This document shows, piece by piece, positions 1 through 9,922 of a stretch of DNA of 61,584 bases. Where the stretch lies: NCBI GenBank assembly GCA_015231435.1, contig JADGBN010000001.1, positions 4,685-66,268 on the forward strand, written 5' to 3'. Source of the DNA: Gammaproteobacteria bacterium. GTDB lineage: Bacteria; Pseudomonadota; Gammaproteobacteria; Thiohalomonadales; Thiohalomonadaceae. Numbering within the stretch: the stretch's first letter is position 1; every line of letters starts with the position of its first letter. A program made the position numbers and the translations under genes. The notes below the pieces were generated by a model. That model was not told where the DNA came from. It made no database searches and saw only the letters and a list, made by a program, of their open reading frames with translations.

Positions 1-675
1 GAGGGGAGTTATGGCAGTGATGTCACCACTACGATGAGCTATCTGCCGATCACGCTTAAATACAGTGCATCCCAATGGCAAGCCAAGGTGACACTCCCAT
101 GGATTGAGATCAGTAGTTCGGGTTCTCCGGTGGTGGCGGATGGCACCATCGTTTCCATCGCCAACGGCACCACGTCAGAGACCACAACGGTGAGTGGTCT
201 CGGGGATGTGGTGGCAGGTTTCACTTGGAAGTTGCCCGCCATGGGGGTGAATAGTGATCATTTTGTCGATTTGGGAGTGAGTATAAAGCTCTCTACGGCC
301 GATGCCGATAAGGGATTAGGGAGTGGTGCTACCGACTATAGTGTTCAAATTGACTACGCGCTGGCGACGACAGGCGTGATGCCCTTTGCGACATTGGGTT
401 ATAAAGCGTTTGGCCAACCCGAAGACTATGCCCTAAACGCCGTCTGGTTCGTCTCGCTGGGTGCTCAGGTTCCCCTTGCCAAGGGTCGTGCGGTGGGATT
501 GATTTGGGATGGTCGTCAGGCTACCACTAGCAGTGGCAGTAGCAAAAGTGAGACGATGTTCTATCTCTCCCAGCAGCTGGGCGAGCGTTATCAGTTGACC
601 GGATACGGGGTAAAAGGATTCACCTCCGCTAGCGTCGATCAGGAGGCGGGAGTTCAACTGTCGGTGAAATTTTAG
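1..675 (+). CDS. outer-membrane beta-barrel-like protein, 3' part only
   Basis: The reading frame is open from the first base of the window, so the N-terminus lies upstream; 224 residues are visible. The visible part is made of alternating polar and hydrophobic strands with Gly/Ser/Thr-rich turns, and it ends in Phe (SVKF), as outer-membrane beta-barrels commonly do. An early segment (MSYLPITLKYSASQWQAK) is of the kind seen in uncharacterised proteobacterial barrel or transporter-like proteins. There are no enzyme motifs, and no T-rich terminator follows. A barrel of unknown substrate is the most I can say; the family was not tested by a search. Confidence 0.55.
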   Translation, partial: EGSYGSDVTTTMSYLPITLKYSASQWQAKVTLPWIEISSSGSPVVADGTIVSIANGTTSETTTVSGLGDVVAGFTWKLPAMGVNSDHFVDLGVSIKLSTADADKGLGSGATDYSVQIDYALATTGVMPFATLGYKAFGQPEDYALNAVWFVSLGAQVPLAKGRAVGLIWDGRQATTSSGSSKSETMFYLSQQLGERYQLTGYGVKGFTSASVDQEAGVQLSVKF

Positions 676-978
676 TTTTACCCAATCTCATTAACCTGTT
701 ACACGCAACTGGCGTTACGCCGAGTTAGCGGCAATGACCACAATTTTTCCAAAGTTGGAATTCAGTGCGTGAACTCTGACCTCGCGATATAACAGCCAAA
801 CCATACAAATAATAAGATAAAAATATAGCCGAGATTTGCACAAATTGAAGGTCACAGGGTAAACATCCATTTTTGGTTAACCCTCTGTTAATGGCGTAGT
901 GTAGTGAATATATTTTCTGCGGTATATTGTCATTACTGTAGAGGTGGTTTACAGTCACTATCAATCAAGGGGGATTTT
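676..978. other. AT-rich intergenic region before tusA
   Basis: About 300 bases separate the barrel gene from the tusA leader. The second half is AT-rich with TATATT-like hexamers near 909 and 923, but neither has a convincing -35 partner at normal spacing. A 79-codon minus-strand ORF here resembles nothing I know and has no evident ribosome site, so I treat the stretch as non-coding, probably holding the tusA promoter. Confidence 0.4.
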
Positions 979-1008
979 ATGTCTTTATTAAGTGATCGGG
1001 GTCTCTGA
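979..1008 (+). other. nine-codon leader ORF ahead of tusA
   Basis: A strong Shine-Dalgarno run (AAGGGGG at 967-973) sits five bases before an ATG at 979. This opens a nine-residue ORF (MSLLSDRGL) that ends in TGA at 1006-1008, one base before the likely tusA ATG at 1010. The layout would allow translational coupling, or could be a decayed start region. Whether the peptide is made is unknown. Confidence 0.35.
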
Positions 1009-1009
1009 A

Positions 1010-1249
1010 ATGGCCAGTCAAGCGGATTCGCAGCTCGATGTGACAGGCGTATGTTGCCCGTTACCCCTGATGCAAATTGCCAAAATTGCGCAAACCCTGC
1101 AACCGGGAGAGACGCTGCAGGTCACTGGTAACGATCCGCTTTTTGAATCTACCCTACGCGATTTTTGCGCTTGCAATCATCATACGATACTGTCAGTCAG
1201 TACCGACGCAAAAAGCAGTGTCTCTATTCTAATACGCATTGGGGCTTGA
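1010..1249 (+). CDS. tusA: TusA/SirA-family sulfur carrier protein
   Basis: A 79-residue cytosolic protein of TusA size. It carries the family active site near the N-terminus (VCCPLPLM, the CPxP-type motif), whose Cys carries persulfide sulfur, followed by the usual LQPGETLQVTGNDP segment. TusA-family proteins relay sulfur to tRNA thiolation or, in sulfur oxidisers, to the Dsr/sHdr routes. I chose ATG 1010, which has GGGG at 998-1001 as ribosome site; a GTG at 992 is in frame but has no site. The stop is one base from the next ATG, so it is co-transcribed with the DsrE2-like gene, a pairing known from sulfur-oxidising bacteria. Which TusA branch it belongs to cannot be settled by eye. Confidence 0.85.
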   Translation: MASQADSQLDVTGVCCPLPLMQIAKIAQTLQPGETLQVTGNDPLFESTLRDFCACNHHTILSVSTDAKSSVSILIRIGA

Positions 1250-1250
1250 G

Positions 1251-1826
1251 ATGAGCGATCCAATATCGACGATGAAGAGTGCCACAATCACCCCAAAGCA
1301 GGGTAAGAGGGGCACCGTTTTACTGGTTAGTGGCGCGTTGGACAAGGCGTTACTGGCGTTTGAAGTGGCAGCCGGCTTTCAGGCGATGGGGATGGAGATG
1401 AGCATGTGGTTCGTGCTTTATGGTGCCAACTGTTTGCGTAAACCCCAGTCGCTATACTCTCCCGCCAAATGGTTTAGTCCGCTCAGGGGAGGGATTGGAC
1501 GCACGACCGCAACAGATCATCCTCTGCAGTATCTGGTCAAAGGTCTGAATCCCAGCGGCGCCGATCATTTGCCTCTGTCGCAACTTAATTTTGGTGGCAT
1601 TGGCCCGTGGATTATCCGAAAAATAATGCGCAGGAAAGGGATGGCGCAGTTGGAAGCGTTAATTTTTGGTGCCCGCGACCTCGGTGTTCGCTTCACGATA
1701 TGCCAGATTTGCGTCGATGCGATGGCCTTCTCCTTGCCGGATGATCTCATTGTCGAGGCGGAGGTGAAAGGTGTCAGTGCCTACTACCGTGAGGTGATGG
1801 ATGCTGACTACAACGCGACACTCTAG
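1251..1826 (+). CDS. DsrE2-like (DsrE/F/H superfamily) sulfurtransferase
   Basis: A 191-residue protein starting at ATG 1251, right after tusA. The N-terminal segment (GTVLLVSGALDKALLAFEVA) and a hydrophobic middle (FQAMGMEMSMWFVLYG) are typical of the membrane-associated DsrE2 group. A C-terminal FTICQICVDAMAF supplies the two conserved cysteines of that group. DsrE2 proteins are thought to pass sulfane sulfur to TusA. The adjacent tusA supports this role; a rhodanese often completes the trio but is not next to it here. The internal SPLRGGIG and GARDLGVRF stretches also fit the family. Substrate specificity is inferred. Confidence 0.75.
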   Translation: MSDPISTMKSATITPKQGKRGTVLLVSGALDKALLAFEVAAGFQAMGMEMSMWFVLYGANCLRKPQSLYSPAKWFSPLRGGIGRTTATDHPLQYLVKGLNPSGADHLPLSQLNFGGIGPWIIRKIMRRKGMAQLEALIFGARDLGVRFTICQICVDAMAFSLPDDLIVEAEVKGVSAYYREVMDADYNATL

Positions 1827-1868
1827 GGGAAGGCGACTTTTATCCCTAATGCCGAGAGAGTTGTCCGA

Positions 1869-4814
1869 ATGCTAAGAGGGATCGATCTTAACAATCTGCC
1901 CGAGTTAACCAGTGAAGAGCTGGCGCTGCTGTTGCGTCTGGGTGAACGCCTGCTTGCAAAATTCGATCTTCAGGGGGTTCTTTCACTGGTGGCGGTAACC
2001 GCCTGTGAAGTCGTGCAAGCCGAAACACTGGCGGTTCCGATGATCGACGCTGATTACACAACCTTTACCTATCGCGCGGCATGTGGCAAGTATGCCGAAA
2101 TGGTGGTCAATCAGACCTTCCCGATTGATGAGGGCACCTGTGGTTGGGTGCTTAAAAATCAGCGTCCGCTGCTATTTGGAGAAGGCGGTGAATTTGAGAT
2201 TAATCTGGGATCTCGTTGGCAACCCGGCATGGCCTCCAGTCTGCTGGTTCCTTTAATCTGTCGGGGCAAAATCATTGGTGGTCTCTCGGCTATGGGCAAG
2301 CAGGGGGGTGGGGCATTCAATCTTCGTGACCTAACAGTACTCACCCTCTTTGCCAACCAAGCGAGTATCGCCATTGATAACGCCCGCCTATTCCAGCAAC
2401 TAACCGCCGAAGGGGCGCGCCTGAGGCTGATTCTTGAATCCGCTGCTGAGGCTATCTATGGAATTGATGCGGCGGGATGTTGCACCTTTGCCAACCCTGC
2501 GTGCCTCAGAATGTTGGGTTATGACAGCGAAAGCGAGCTAATTGGCAAACCAATGCACGAGACGGTGCATCACACGCATGCCGATGGCACGGCGCTTCCT
2601 TTGGAAAAGTGTCATGTTCACCATCGTGTACGCTACGGTGATGTCGCACACGCTGACACAGAAATTTTTTGGCGACAGGATCAATCCTCCTTTCCTGTTG
2701 AGTATTGGGCACACCCTGCGTTGCAGGAGGGTCAGGTGGTGGGTGCGGTGATCACCTTTATTGACATCACCAGACGTAAAACTGCCGAAGCACAGCAGAC
2801 GCTTGCTGCCAGCGTCTTTGCAAACATTAGTGAAGGCGTCATTATCACCGATACCAAGGGATCATTGCTGGATGTTAACCAATCCTTCTCACGGATTACC
2901 GGATATTCACGCAGCGAAGTGTTGGGTAAGAATCCCCGCTTTCTCAAATCAGGCAAGCACGATCCCTCTTTTTACGAAGCGATGTGGTGTAGTCTCTCCC
3001 AGAAGGGATTCTGGAGCGGTGAAATCTGGAATCGCCGCAAGAGTGGCGAGGTTTATCCAGAATCCCTCAGTATTAAGGTGGTCACCGATGATGCGGGGAA
3101 GACTCAGCATTTTGTTGCGCTTTTTTCGGACATTACCATTGAAAAGGCGTATCAAGAACAACTCGAACACCGTGCCCATTACGACTGCCTGACTGAACTA
3201 CCCAATCGTATTCTGCTGGCAGATCGTCTTAATCAGGCGATGCGGCAGGAGATGCGGCGTGGCAAGTTACTGGCCGTGGCTTATCTTGATCTGGATGGTT
3301 TTAAAGAGGTTAATGACCAGTACGGGCATAATATGGGTGACACTCTCTTAATAAATCTTGCCAATCGCATGAAAGAGATGTTGCGTGAAGGCGACACCAT
3401 TGCCCGCATGGGGGGTGATGAGTTTGCCGTAGTCCTTCTTGACCTCTCGGAACCGAGTGATTGCATTCCATTACTTGAACGAATTCTGAAGATTGCCGCG
3501 CAGCCAGTGATTGTTGATGAGACGACGCTTCAGGTCTCTGCGAGTCTGGGTGTCACCTTCTACCCCCAGGTTTCTTCAATTAATGCCGATCAGCTGCTGC
3601 GGCAGTCGGATCAGGCGATGTATCAGGCCAAGCAATCGGGTAAGAACTGTTATCACCTTTTTGATACGGAGCAGGAGCAACAACTGCGCGGTTGTCGTCA
3701 GCGACTAGAACGTATTAGAGAGGGATTGGTAAATGATGAGTTTATCTTGTATTACCAACCCAAGGTTAATATGCATAGCGGCAAGGTGGTTGGTGCGGAG
3801 GCGTTAATCCGCTGGCAACATCCTGAAAAGGGTCTGCTGCAGCCTGCTGATTTTTTGCATTATGCTGAAAATAGTCCTTACGCCATCCTGATTGACGAGT
3901 GGGTGATGCGTACCGGAATGTGGCAGATAGAGCAGTGGCAACTGCAGGGACTTAACCTCGCCATTAGTCTGAATGTTAGTCCGATTAATTTGCAACAGGC
4001 GGATTTTGTTGAACGTCTTCAATCCCTGCTGGAGGAGAGAAGTTCGATAGATAGGACTTTGATTGAACTTGAAGTTTTAGAGACGGGCGTGCTTAGTGAC
4101 ATTCCTCATGTTTCAAAAGCGATTGAAGCGTGTAAAAAGTTGGGTATTCAGTTTGCCTTGGATGACTTTGGTACGGGCTACTCCTCGTTGGCGCATCTGC
4201 GACGTCTACCGGCGAGAACACTGAAAATAGATCGTACATTTGTTAGAGATATGCTGGAAAATCCGGATGATCTAGCCATTCTTGAAGGGGTCGTCGGACT
4301 TGCCAGCTCCTTTGGTCTTAAAACCGTTGCCGAGGGTGTCGAGAGTATCGACCATGGAGAGATTTTACTTTTTCTTGGCTGTGAACTCGGTCAGGGTTAT
4401 GGCATCGCCCGTCCCATGCCTGCTGCTGAGTTAGCGGGCTGGGTAGAACAGTGGCAGGCCGATCCCAGATGGCTGGCGGCAAATGCACTTCACCGCGACG
4501 ATATTCCACTGCTCTATGCGGTGATTGATCACCGTGCCTGGGTAAACACAATAGGCGATTGCGTGGAACATGGCTGTATCCTACCACCATTAGATGCAGA
4601 GTTATGCCGCTTCGCACAATGGTTGAATGGCAAGGGAGCGGAGCGATTTGGATCGCATCCGTTATTTGAAACTATTTGCGAACTCCACCACCAAGTGCAC
4701 GAATTGAGCGCTGAAATCATCATCGCTTCAAGTGATGAAACCGACGCCATGTTGCGTCAGTTATATGCTCTTCGCGACAGACTTATAGCACAACTTTTCC
4801 AGCTTATTTACTAA
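1869..4814 (+). CDS. GAF-PAS-PAS-GGDEF-EAL-CZB c-di-GMP signalling protein
   Basis: A 981-residue multidomain protein with no clear membrane segments. Order by residue: GAF about 20-170, PAS about 178-300, a second PAS about 310-430, GGDEF about 435-600, EAL about 615-855, and a C-terminal domain about 880-981 resembling CZB. GGDEF is intact (RMGGDEFAV) with a product-inhibition RxxD (REGD) five residues upstream. EAL is intact (GAEALIRWQHP and DDFGTGYSSL). Both synthesis and hydrolysis of c-di-GMP are therefore possible. The C-terminus has the CZB-type His...Cys...His...His pattern (HRAWV, LCRFAQWLNGKG, SHPLF, ELHHQVH), known as a zinc and redox sensor. The first PAS has a His-rich loop (HHTHADGTALPLEKCHVHH). 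It lies 42 bases after the DsrE2-like gene, so shared expression with sulfur genes is possible. Confidence 0.9.
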   Translation: MLRGIDLNNLPELTSEELALLLRLGERLLAKFDLQGVLSLVAVTACEVVQAETLAVPMIDADYTTFTYRAACGKYAEMVVNQTFPIDEGTCGWVLKNQRPLLFGEGGEFEINLGSRWQPGMASSLLVPLICRGKIIGGLSAMGKQGGGAFNLRDLTVLTLFANQASIAIDNARLFQQLTAEGARLRLILESAAEAIYGIDAAGCCTFANPACLRMLGYDSESELIGKPMHETVHHTHADGTALPLEKCHVHHRVRYGDVAHADTEIFWRQDQSSFPVEYWAHPALQEGQVVGAVITFIDITRRKTAEAQQTLAASVFANISEGVIITDTKGSLLDVNQSFSRITGYSRSEVLGKNPRFLKSGKHDPSFYEAMWCSLSQKGFWSGEIWNRRKSGEVYPESLSIKVVTDDAGKTQHFVALFSDITIEKAYQEQLEHRAHYDCLTELPNRILLADRLNQAMRQEMRRGKLLAVAYLDLDGFKEVNDQYGHNMGDTLLINLANRMKEMLREGDTIARMGGDEFAVVLLDLSEPSDCIPLLERILKIAAQPVIVDETTLQVSASLGVTFYPQVSSINADQLLRQSDQAMYQAKQSGKNCYHLFDTEQEQQLRGCRQRLERIREGLVNDEFILYYQPKVNMHSGKVVGAEALIRWQHPEKGLLQPADFLHYAENSPYAILIDEWVMRTGMWQIEQWQLQGLNLAISLNVSPINLQQADFVERLQSLLEERSSIDRTLIELEVLETGVLSDIPHVSKAIEACKKLGIQFALDDFGTGYSSLAHLRRLPARTLKIDRTFVRDMLENPDDLAILEGVVGLASSFGLKTVAEGVESIDHGEILLFLGCELGQGYGIARPMPAAELAGWVEQWQADPRWLAANALHRDDIPLLYAVIDHRAWVNTIGDCVEHGCILPPLDAELCRFAQWLNGKGAERFGSHPLFETICELHHQVHELSAEIIIASSDETDAMLRQLYALRDRLIAQLFQLIY

Positions 4815-4961
4815 CAAGTCACTGCTGATCGAGTTACCCCGCGAAATTGCCTGCTGACCAAGGAGAATCTGGCGCTTGAATGGTGCGGATGCGGCTTGAC
4901 TTAGCTGACGTCATTACCCGCGGGGCGTGGCCTGTTTGGGTAGTGATAACAGCGCGAATTG

Positions 4962-5345
4962 ATGAGGATGACTTTGAATAATCTGACCCGTCTGCCAGCG
5001 CTGCTGCTGGCATATCTGTTTCTGGCGTTGGCGGTTGTAGGGGTCGTGGTGCCGGGACTGCCCACGGTGCCGTTTCTAATCCTTAGTGCTTGGTTTGCTG
5101 CCAAAGGATCTGACTCCCTGCATCGCTGGCTCTATGCGCATCCTGCTTTTGGCAGGCTTCTCATCGATTGGGAACAGGAGAGAGCTATCTCCCGCAGAAG
5201 TAAGGTTTCTGCGGTGCTGCTCATTGGCCTGAGTTGGGGGTTGATGTACCTGTTTATTGGTGGGTTTTGGCTAATGAGTGGCGCGGCACTACTCTTCTTA
5301 GGGGTGATTCTCTTTCTTCTTACTCGGCCAGAACCGGTGCGGTGA
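4962..5345 (+). CDS. DUF454 (YbaN-like) inner-membrane protein
   Basis: A short, very hydrophobic protein of about 127 residues. It has the DUF454 N-terminal signature: a first helix followed by GVVVPGLPTVPFLILSAWF and then FAAKGSDSLHRWL-type residues. Two further hydrophobic segments occupy the C-terminal third. The function of the family is unknown. The start is uncertain: ATG 4962 and ATG 4968 lack a well-spaced ribosome site, whereas TTG 4974 has GAGG six bases upstream. It stands alone, convergent with the rnf operon. Confidence 0.7.
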   Translation: MRMTLNNLTRLPALLLAYLFLALAVVGVVVPGLPTVPFLILSAWFAAKGSDSLHRWLYAHPAFGRLLIDWEQERAISRRSKVSAVLLIGLSWGLMYLFIGGFWLMSGAALLFLGVILFLLTRPEPVR

Positions 5346-5411
5346 GTGGTTATGCAGGCGAGATGTTCACCAAAACGTCTCCTTCGTTATGCAAATGAGT
5401 CCCTGAATATT

Positions 5412-6074
5412 TTATTTTGGGCTGCTGTTTTTAGCGGTGATCCGTGCGTCAATAATGTTTTTTAGGGCAATGAGTAACCCTAGGCCGATAAAGGCGCCGG
5501 GTGGCAGAATCGCGAGGAGAAAACCGCCATAATCGGGAAATAAGGTCATGGTTAGCCAGTGGGCACCTTCACCAAACATTAGGTGTGCTTGTGCAAACAG
5601 GGTGCCTGCGCCTGAGATTTCGCGCAGTGCGCCAAGGATGAAGAGAGGAATGGTAAAACCGATCCCCATCATCGCACCATCGACAATGGAGGGTACGATT
5701 TTTTGTCGGGAGGCGAATGCTTCGGCGCGCCCTAAAATCGCGCAGTTGGTGACAATTAGCGGGATAAAAATACCCAATACGCGATAAAGTTCGTAAAACC
5801 AGGCGCTCATAGAGAGTTCAATAGCAGTCACAAAAGCGGCAATAATCATAACAAAAACAGGAATACGAATTTCCGGCCGCACCCAGTTGCGAATAATGGA
5901 GATGGTGGCATTTGAGGCAATCAGAACAAGCGTGGTAGCCATTCCCAGACCTAAGCCGTTAATCGCCGTAGAGCTTACCGCTAACAGTGGACAGAGCCCC
6001 AGCAACTGAACAAATGCGACGTTGTTATTCCATAGTCCATCCGCAACAATTTGACGATAACTTATCTCAGCCAT
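5412..6074 (-). CDS. rnfE: Rnf electron-transport complex subunit E
   Basis: A 220-residue integral membrane protein with about six hydrophobic helices. Hallmarks are [20 protein letters not shown] near the N-terminus and [15 protein letters not shown] in the middle; the cysteine segments are shared with RnfA and form part of the membrane Fe-S/electron path of the complex. In E. coli (RsxE) and Vibrio (RnfE/NqrD-like) it anchors the NADH:ferredoxin oxidoreductase. It is the last gene of the operon, overlapping rnfG by 8 bases. An nth gene, common downstream in Enterobacteria, is absent; the next gene is convergent. Confidence 0.95.
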   Translation of the reverse strand: MAEISYRQIVADGLWNNNVAFVQLLGLCPLLAVSSTAINGLGLGMATTLVLIASNATISIIRNWVRPEIRIPVFVMIIAAFVTAIELSMSAWFYELYRVLGIFIPLIVTNCAILGRAEAFASRQKIVPSIVDGAMMGIGFTIPLFILGALREISGAGTLFAQAHLMFGEGAHWLTMTLFPDYGGFLLAILPPGAFIGLGLLIALKNIIDARITAKNSSPK

Positions 6075-6708
6075 GATTTGCCTCGTTCATCACAGGTGTC
6101 GTCGCAAAGATCGCTTCACGATGCTGTTTGTAGTAGTTCAGGGTGCCGTAGATCGCTTTCACAATAATGCGGGGAGTAATGGTGGCACCGGTAAACTGAT
6201 CAAAAATACCGCCATCTTTTTTCACTTTCCAGCCGGATGATGGCGTGTTTTCCAGAGATTTACCGTTAAAGCCAAGCAACCAGTCAGAGCGCTCAATCTC
6301 TATCGCATCACCCAGCCCAGGCGTCTCTTTATGGCTAATGACCCGCACACCACTTAATTCGCCGTCGTAACGAATACCAATAAGTAGTTTAATGGGGCCT
6401 GCATATCCGTCCGGCGCCGTGGAGGCAATCACCACTGCGACCGGTTTCCCATCGAAACGGGCACGGTAGATTGGTAGCGGCGACTGACCACTCAGTTGCG
6501 GGGCATCCAAATGGATGAGATCACTCTCAATGGCGTTGTTGTAATCACTGGCAGGAACCAGCGCATTAAGTGTCGAGAGGAGTCGCTGACGCTCATTTTC
6601 CGCTATTTTCGATGCGGTTGCCTCATAGGTCGCGCTAACTAATCCTGTTCCGATAAAGGCAAAGGCGGCGAGGAGCAGGGCGCCGATGAGCATATTGCGT
6701 AGGATCAT
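6067..6708 (-). CDS. rnfG: Rnf electron-transport complex subunit G
   Basis: A 213-residue protein with one N-terminal transmembrane helix ([20 protein letters not shown]) and a periplasmic FMN-binding domain. The covalent FMN site FTGATITP is intact, with Thr as attachment residue, and [14 protein letters not shown] matches the family. It transfers electrons within Rnf on the periplasmic face. It overlaps rnfD by 4 bases (ATGA) and rnfE by 8, indicating translational coupling. Confidence 0.95.
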   Translation of the reverse strand: MILRNMLIGALLLAAFAFIGTGLVSATYEATASKIAENERQRLLSTLNALVPASDYNNAIESDLIHLDAPQLSGQSPLPIYRARFDGKPVAVVIASTAPDGYAGPIKLLIGIRYDGELSGVRVISHKETPGLGDAIEIERSDWLLGFNGKSLENTPSSGWKVKKDGGIFDQFTGATITPRIIVKAIYGTLNYYKQHREAIFATTPVMNEANHG

Positions 6709-7760
6709 GGCTGGCGCTCTTCCTGATGATGGCCGATTACCCGTGGTCGGGTGTAGTAGTCGATGGTGGGGGCCGCCATGTTCATTAGCAGCACGGCAAA
6801 GGCGATCCCATCAGGAAAGCCGCCCCAGTTACGAATAATGTAGACAATCAGTGCCACACCGGCGGCAAAGATAATGCGACCCTTCACACTGGTTGCGCCG
6901 GTGACAGGATCGGTGACAATAAAAAATGCGCCAAGAATGGTACCACCACTGAGAAGATGAAAGAGCGGATCAGCATAGCGAGCCGGATCAATTAGGTTAA
7001 AAATTAAGGCGGTGGTGGCCAAAGTGACTAACAGGGTGACCGGTGCGTGCCAGGTTATTATGCGTTGGTAGAGCAGCCAGAGGCCGCCGGCAAGTATGGC
7101 AAGGTTTGCCCACTCCCACCCCTTTCCTGCGACCATACCGAATACCTCGGTATTACTACGGATCTCACTCAGGTTGTGTTGCAAACTGAGCCCGGTCTTT
7201 AGGTGATCAAGGGGCGTGGCCATGGTAAGCGCATCAAGTGAGATGTCAAAGGGAAGATGACCACTAAAAACGTAAGTGAGCGCGCCGAAAAAACCAAGGT
7301 CAAAAGCGACAGGATTAAAGGGTGCCTGCCAGCGGGTCATCTCCACAGGAAAGGAGATTAACAGAACCACAAAGCCAACCATCGCAGGATTAAAGGGGTT
7401 GAATCCGAGGCCGCCATAGAGGTGTTTGGCAAAGATAATCGCGGCAACCGAACCTGTGACCAGCAACCACCAGGGCGACAGGGGGGGAAGTGTCAGCCCC
7501 AGCAAGAGTGCTGTGACCACCGCACTGTAGTCACTCAGGGCGACGGCAACGCTGCGGCGACGTAGCGCTACCGCGATAGCTTCGCTACCCAGCGAAACGA
7601 TAAGTGTGATGAAAATATTGGTGATTACACCCCAGCCAAATACCCACATATTAACGGCTATTGCGGGGATGAGTGCGATGGCTACCTGCTGCATTAACCG
7701 ATCAAGTGCGGCATCGCCATGAAGGTGAGGTGAACTTAAGGTGAGTTGCGGTAGTTTCAT
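6705..7760 (-). CDS. rnfD: Rnf electron-transport complex subunit D
   Basis: A 351-residue polytopic membrane protein of the RnfD/NqrB family. The covalent flavin motif is seen as VTDPVTGATSVKGR, and GGLGFNPFNPAMVGF is a strong family signature. RnfD is a candidate ion-translocating subunit together with RnfA and RnfE. It begins immediately after the rnfC stop codon with no gap, so the genes are tightly coupled. Confidence 0.95.
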   Translation of the reverse strand: MKLPQLTLSSPHLHGDAALDRLMQQVAIALIPAIAVNMWVFGWGVITNIFITLIVSLGSEAIAVALRRRSVAVALSDYSAVVTALLLGLTLPPLSPWWLLVTGSVAAIIFAKHLYGGLGFNPFNPAMVGFVVLLISFPVEMTRWQAPFNPVAFDLGFFGALTYVFSGHLPFDISLDALTMATPLDHLKTGLSLQHNLSEIRSNTEVFGMVAGKGWEWANLAILAGGLWLLYQRIITWHAPVTLLVTLATTALIFNLIDPARYADPLFHLLSGGTILGAFFIVTDPVTGATSVKGRIIFAAGVALIVYIIRNWGGFPDGIAFAVLLMNMAAPTIDYYTRPRVIGHHQEERQP

Positions 7761-9371
7761 TTAGGGGTTGCTCTTTGCTTCAGCTTCGCTCGGGGTCGCG
7801 ATGGTCTCGCTCTCCAGCGTTGCTTCCTGGGATGCCAGTTTGGCTTTCTTTGCCTTGGTGCGCTCGACCGCTGCGGCGATACTCTCTTTGACATCACCAC
7901 CGTCACCCGCTTTTTTCTTTGCCAGCGCCGCCTTTTTTCGTTGCATTAACTCGGCACGTTCCTGTTTCTCGCGCTCAATACGCTGTTGGCGAAACTCGTG
8001 ACGCTCACGGGCAATATCAGCCGCTGCCTTATCGCGTTCGCGTCCCCAGATTTCGCTTTTGGCAAAACGGAAGTAGTGTACCAATGGGATGGTTGAGGGG
8101 CAAACCCAGGCACAGCAACCACACTCGATACAGTCAAAAATATGTTCGTCCTGTACTTTATCAAAGTCGCGGGAGCGTGAGTGCCAGTAGAGTTGTTGCG
8201 GCTGTAGCTGTGCAGGACAACTTGCGGCGCAGGCACCACAACGAATGCAGGGGTGGTGGGCAACAGGGTAGGGTTGCGGTGGCTGTACCAATATCGCATT
8301 CGTCGTTTTGGTTACCGCAATTTGCAGATCGGTCACAGGTATACCCATCATCGGCCCGCCAACAATTACGGTGGCAGCGCCACCGCCTTTTACCCCGCCG
8401 GCAGCGCCAATCAACTCACTTAGCGGTGTGCCAAAGGGGACTTCATAGTTTCCCGGACGGACAACAGATTCACCGCTAACGGTGACAATGCGGTTAATCA
8501 AGGGTTCACCTTTGTAGAGGGCCGCATAGCTGTGGGCTGCTGTGGCGACATTCTGACAGACGACGCCAATATCAAGGGGAATACCCTGCGAAGGCACCTC
8601 TTTGCCGGTTAATACCTGAATCAGTTGCCGCTCTCCGCCCGTTGGGTAGATGGTCGGCACCACCACCACCTCAATCTCCCGCTCCCCTAACTGTTGCAGG
8701 ATCTGTTGCAGCGCGATAGCGGCCTCGGGCTTATTATCCTCTATACCAATTAGAACATGGCGAGCCGAGAGTGCGCGCCGCATTATCTGAATACCCAGAA
8801 TAACCTCCAGAGGCTTTTCACGCATCAGTCGGTCATCACAGGTAATGTAGGGTTCACACTCGGCACCATTAATAATGAGTGTCTCTATCTGGGTATGGGC
8901 ACCGGGATTGAGTTTAATGTGCGCCGGAAAACCAGCACCGCCAAGTCCGACAACGCCTGCAGCTTTAATCCGTTGACGAATCTCATGGGGATTGAGGTCT
9001 AGGGGGCGACTCAACTCCTCTCGCAACGTCCACCGCTCCTCACCATCGCTATCTATAATGATAGCGGGAATTTTTAGTGCCGAAGGGTGAGCAATCGGAT
9101 GGAGATCAATCGCACTCACCGTACCGGAGGTCGGTGCGTGAATCGGAGCGCTGACATGCCCGCCTGCTTCTGCAATCAACTCCCCTTTTAATACCCGTTG
9201 TCCGATAGTAACCACCGGTTTGGTTATCGCGCCAATATGTTGCTGCAGGGGGATAAATAGCCGTGGCGCGAGCGCGATCGGGGTGGTCGCTGCGGTATTG
9301 GAGAGCGCTTTGTGATCGTCGGGGTGAATCCCCCCCTTGAATTGCCAGAGCTTACGCTGAGTTATCTTCAT
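7761..9371 (-). CDS. rnfC: Rnf electron-transport complex subunit C
   Basis: A 536-residue protein with an N-terminal RnfC barrel-sandwich region, a central NADH/FMN (Nqo1-like) domain ([23 protein letters not shown]) and two 4Fe-4S motifs ([12 protein letters not shown] and [12 protein letters not shown]). The last roughly 95 residues are a charged Lys/Ala/Glu-rich tail, as in the longer gammaproteobacterial RnfC proteins. It is the NADH-interacting subunit. It overlaps rnfB by 4 bases. Confidence 0.95.
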   Translation of the reverse strand: MKITQRKLWQFKGGIHPDDHKALSNTAATTPIALAPRLFIPLQQHIGAITKPVVTIGQRVLKGELIAEAGGHVSAPIHAPTSGTVSAIDLHPIAHPSALKIPAIIIDSDGEERWTLREELSRPLDLNPHEIRQRIKAAGVVGLGGAGFPAHIKLNPGAHTQIETLIINGAECEPYITCDDRLMREKPLEVILGIQIMRRALSARHVLIGIEDNKPEAAIALQQILQQLGEREIEVVVVPTIYPTGGERQLIQVLTGKEVPSQGIPLDIGVVCQNVATAAHSYAALYKGEPLINRIVTVSGESVVRPGNYEVPFGTPLSELIGAAGGVKGGGAATVIVGGPMMGIPVTDLQIAVTKTTNAILVQPPQPYPVAHHPCIRCGACAASCPAQLQPQQLYWHSRSRDFDKVQDEHIFDCIECGCCAWVCPSTIPLVHYFRFAKSEIWGRERDKAAADIARERHEFRQQRIEREKQERAELMQRKKAALAKKKAGDGGDVKESIAAAVERTKAKKAKLASQEATLESETIATPSEAEAKSNP

Positions 9372-9919
9372 ACAACACCCTCCGCCAGCAGATGCGGCAG
9401 TGGCCAGCGCCAGCGTTGAGGTTCACAGGGTACGGCTACGATGGCAATACAGTCCACGGGGCAGGGTTCAACACAGAGTTCACAGCCGGTACACTCGGTA
9501 TTAATGACGGTATGCATCTGTTTGGCGGAGCCGAGGATAGCGTCAACAGGACAAGCTTGAATACAGAGGGTGCATCCGATACAGGTCTGTTCATCAATAA
9601 CCGCAACGACCGGCCCCCTCTCTTCCCCCATCTCGGGATCAAGCGATTTGGGTTCGACACCCAGAAGATCGGCAAGGGCGATAATGGTTGCCTCACCCCC
9701 CGGGGGGCAGCGATTAATATCCACCTCGCCATTACAGATCGCTTCGGCATAGGGGCGACAGCCGGGGTAACCGCATTGTCCGCACTGGGTTTGTGGGAGC
9801 AGGGCATCTACTCGCGCGACAATCGGATCGCCCTCTACCCTGAATTTTACCGCAGCATAGCCAAGAATGGCGCCAAAACAGAGTGCGAGTAGGGTTAAAG
9901 TGGTGATCGCCGTAATCAT
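9368..9919 (-). CDS. rnfB: Rnf electron-transport complex subunit B (ferredoxin-like)
   Basis: A 183-residue protein with an N-terminal membrane anchor ([18 protein letters not shown]), a 4Fe-4S domain ([17 protein letters not shown] ending in CPPGG) and two classical ferredoxin clusters ([24 protein letters not shown]). RnfB is the entry or exit point for ferredoxin electrons. It begins 3 bases after the end of rnfA. All cluster ligands are present. Confidence 0.95.
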   Translation of the reverse strand: MITAITTLTLLALCFGAILGYAAVKFRVEGDPIVARVDALLPQTQCGQCGYPGCRPYAEAICNGEVDINRCPPGGEATIIALADLLGVEPKSLDPEMGEERGPVVAVIDEQTCIGCTLCIQACPVDAILGSAKQMHTVINTECTGCELCVEPCPVDCIAIVAVPCEPQRWRWPLPHLLAEGVV

Positions 9920-9922
9920 TGA

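Noticed and set aside
725-964. 79-codon minus-strand ORF in the gap before tusA
   Set aside because: No ribosome site, no family resemblance, and it lies in AT-rich sequence that better fits a promoter region.
7919-8479. 186-codon plus-strand ORF across rnfC
   Set aside because: It lies wholly inside rnfC on the opposite strand; rnfC has all motifs and the overlap is a mirror frame of low coding quality.
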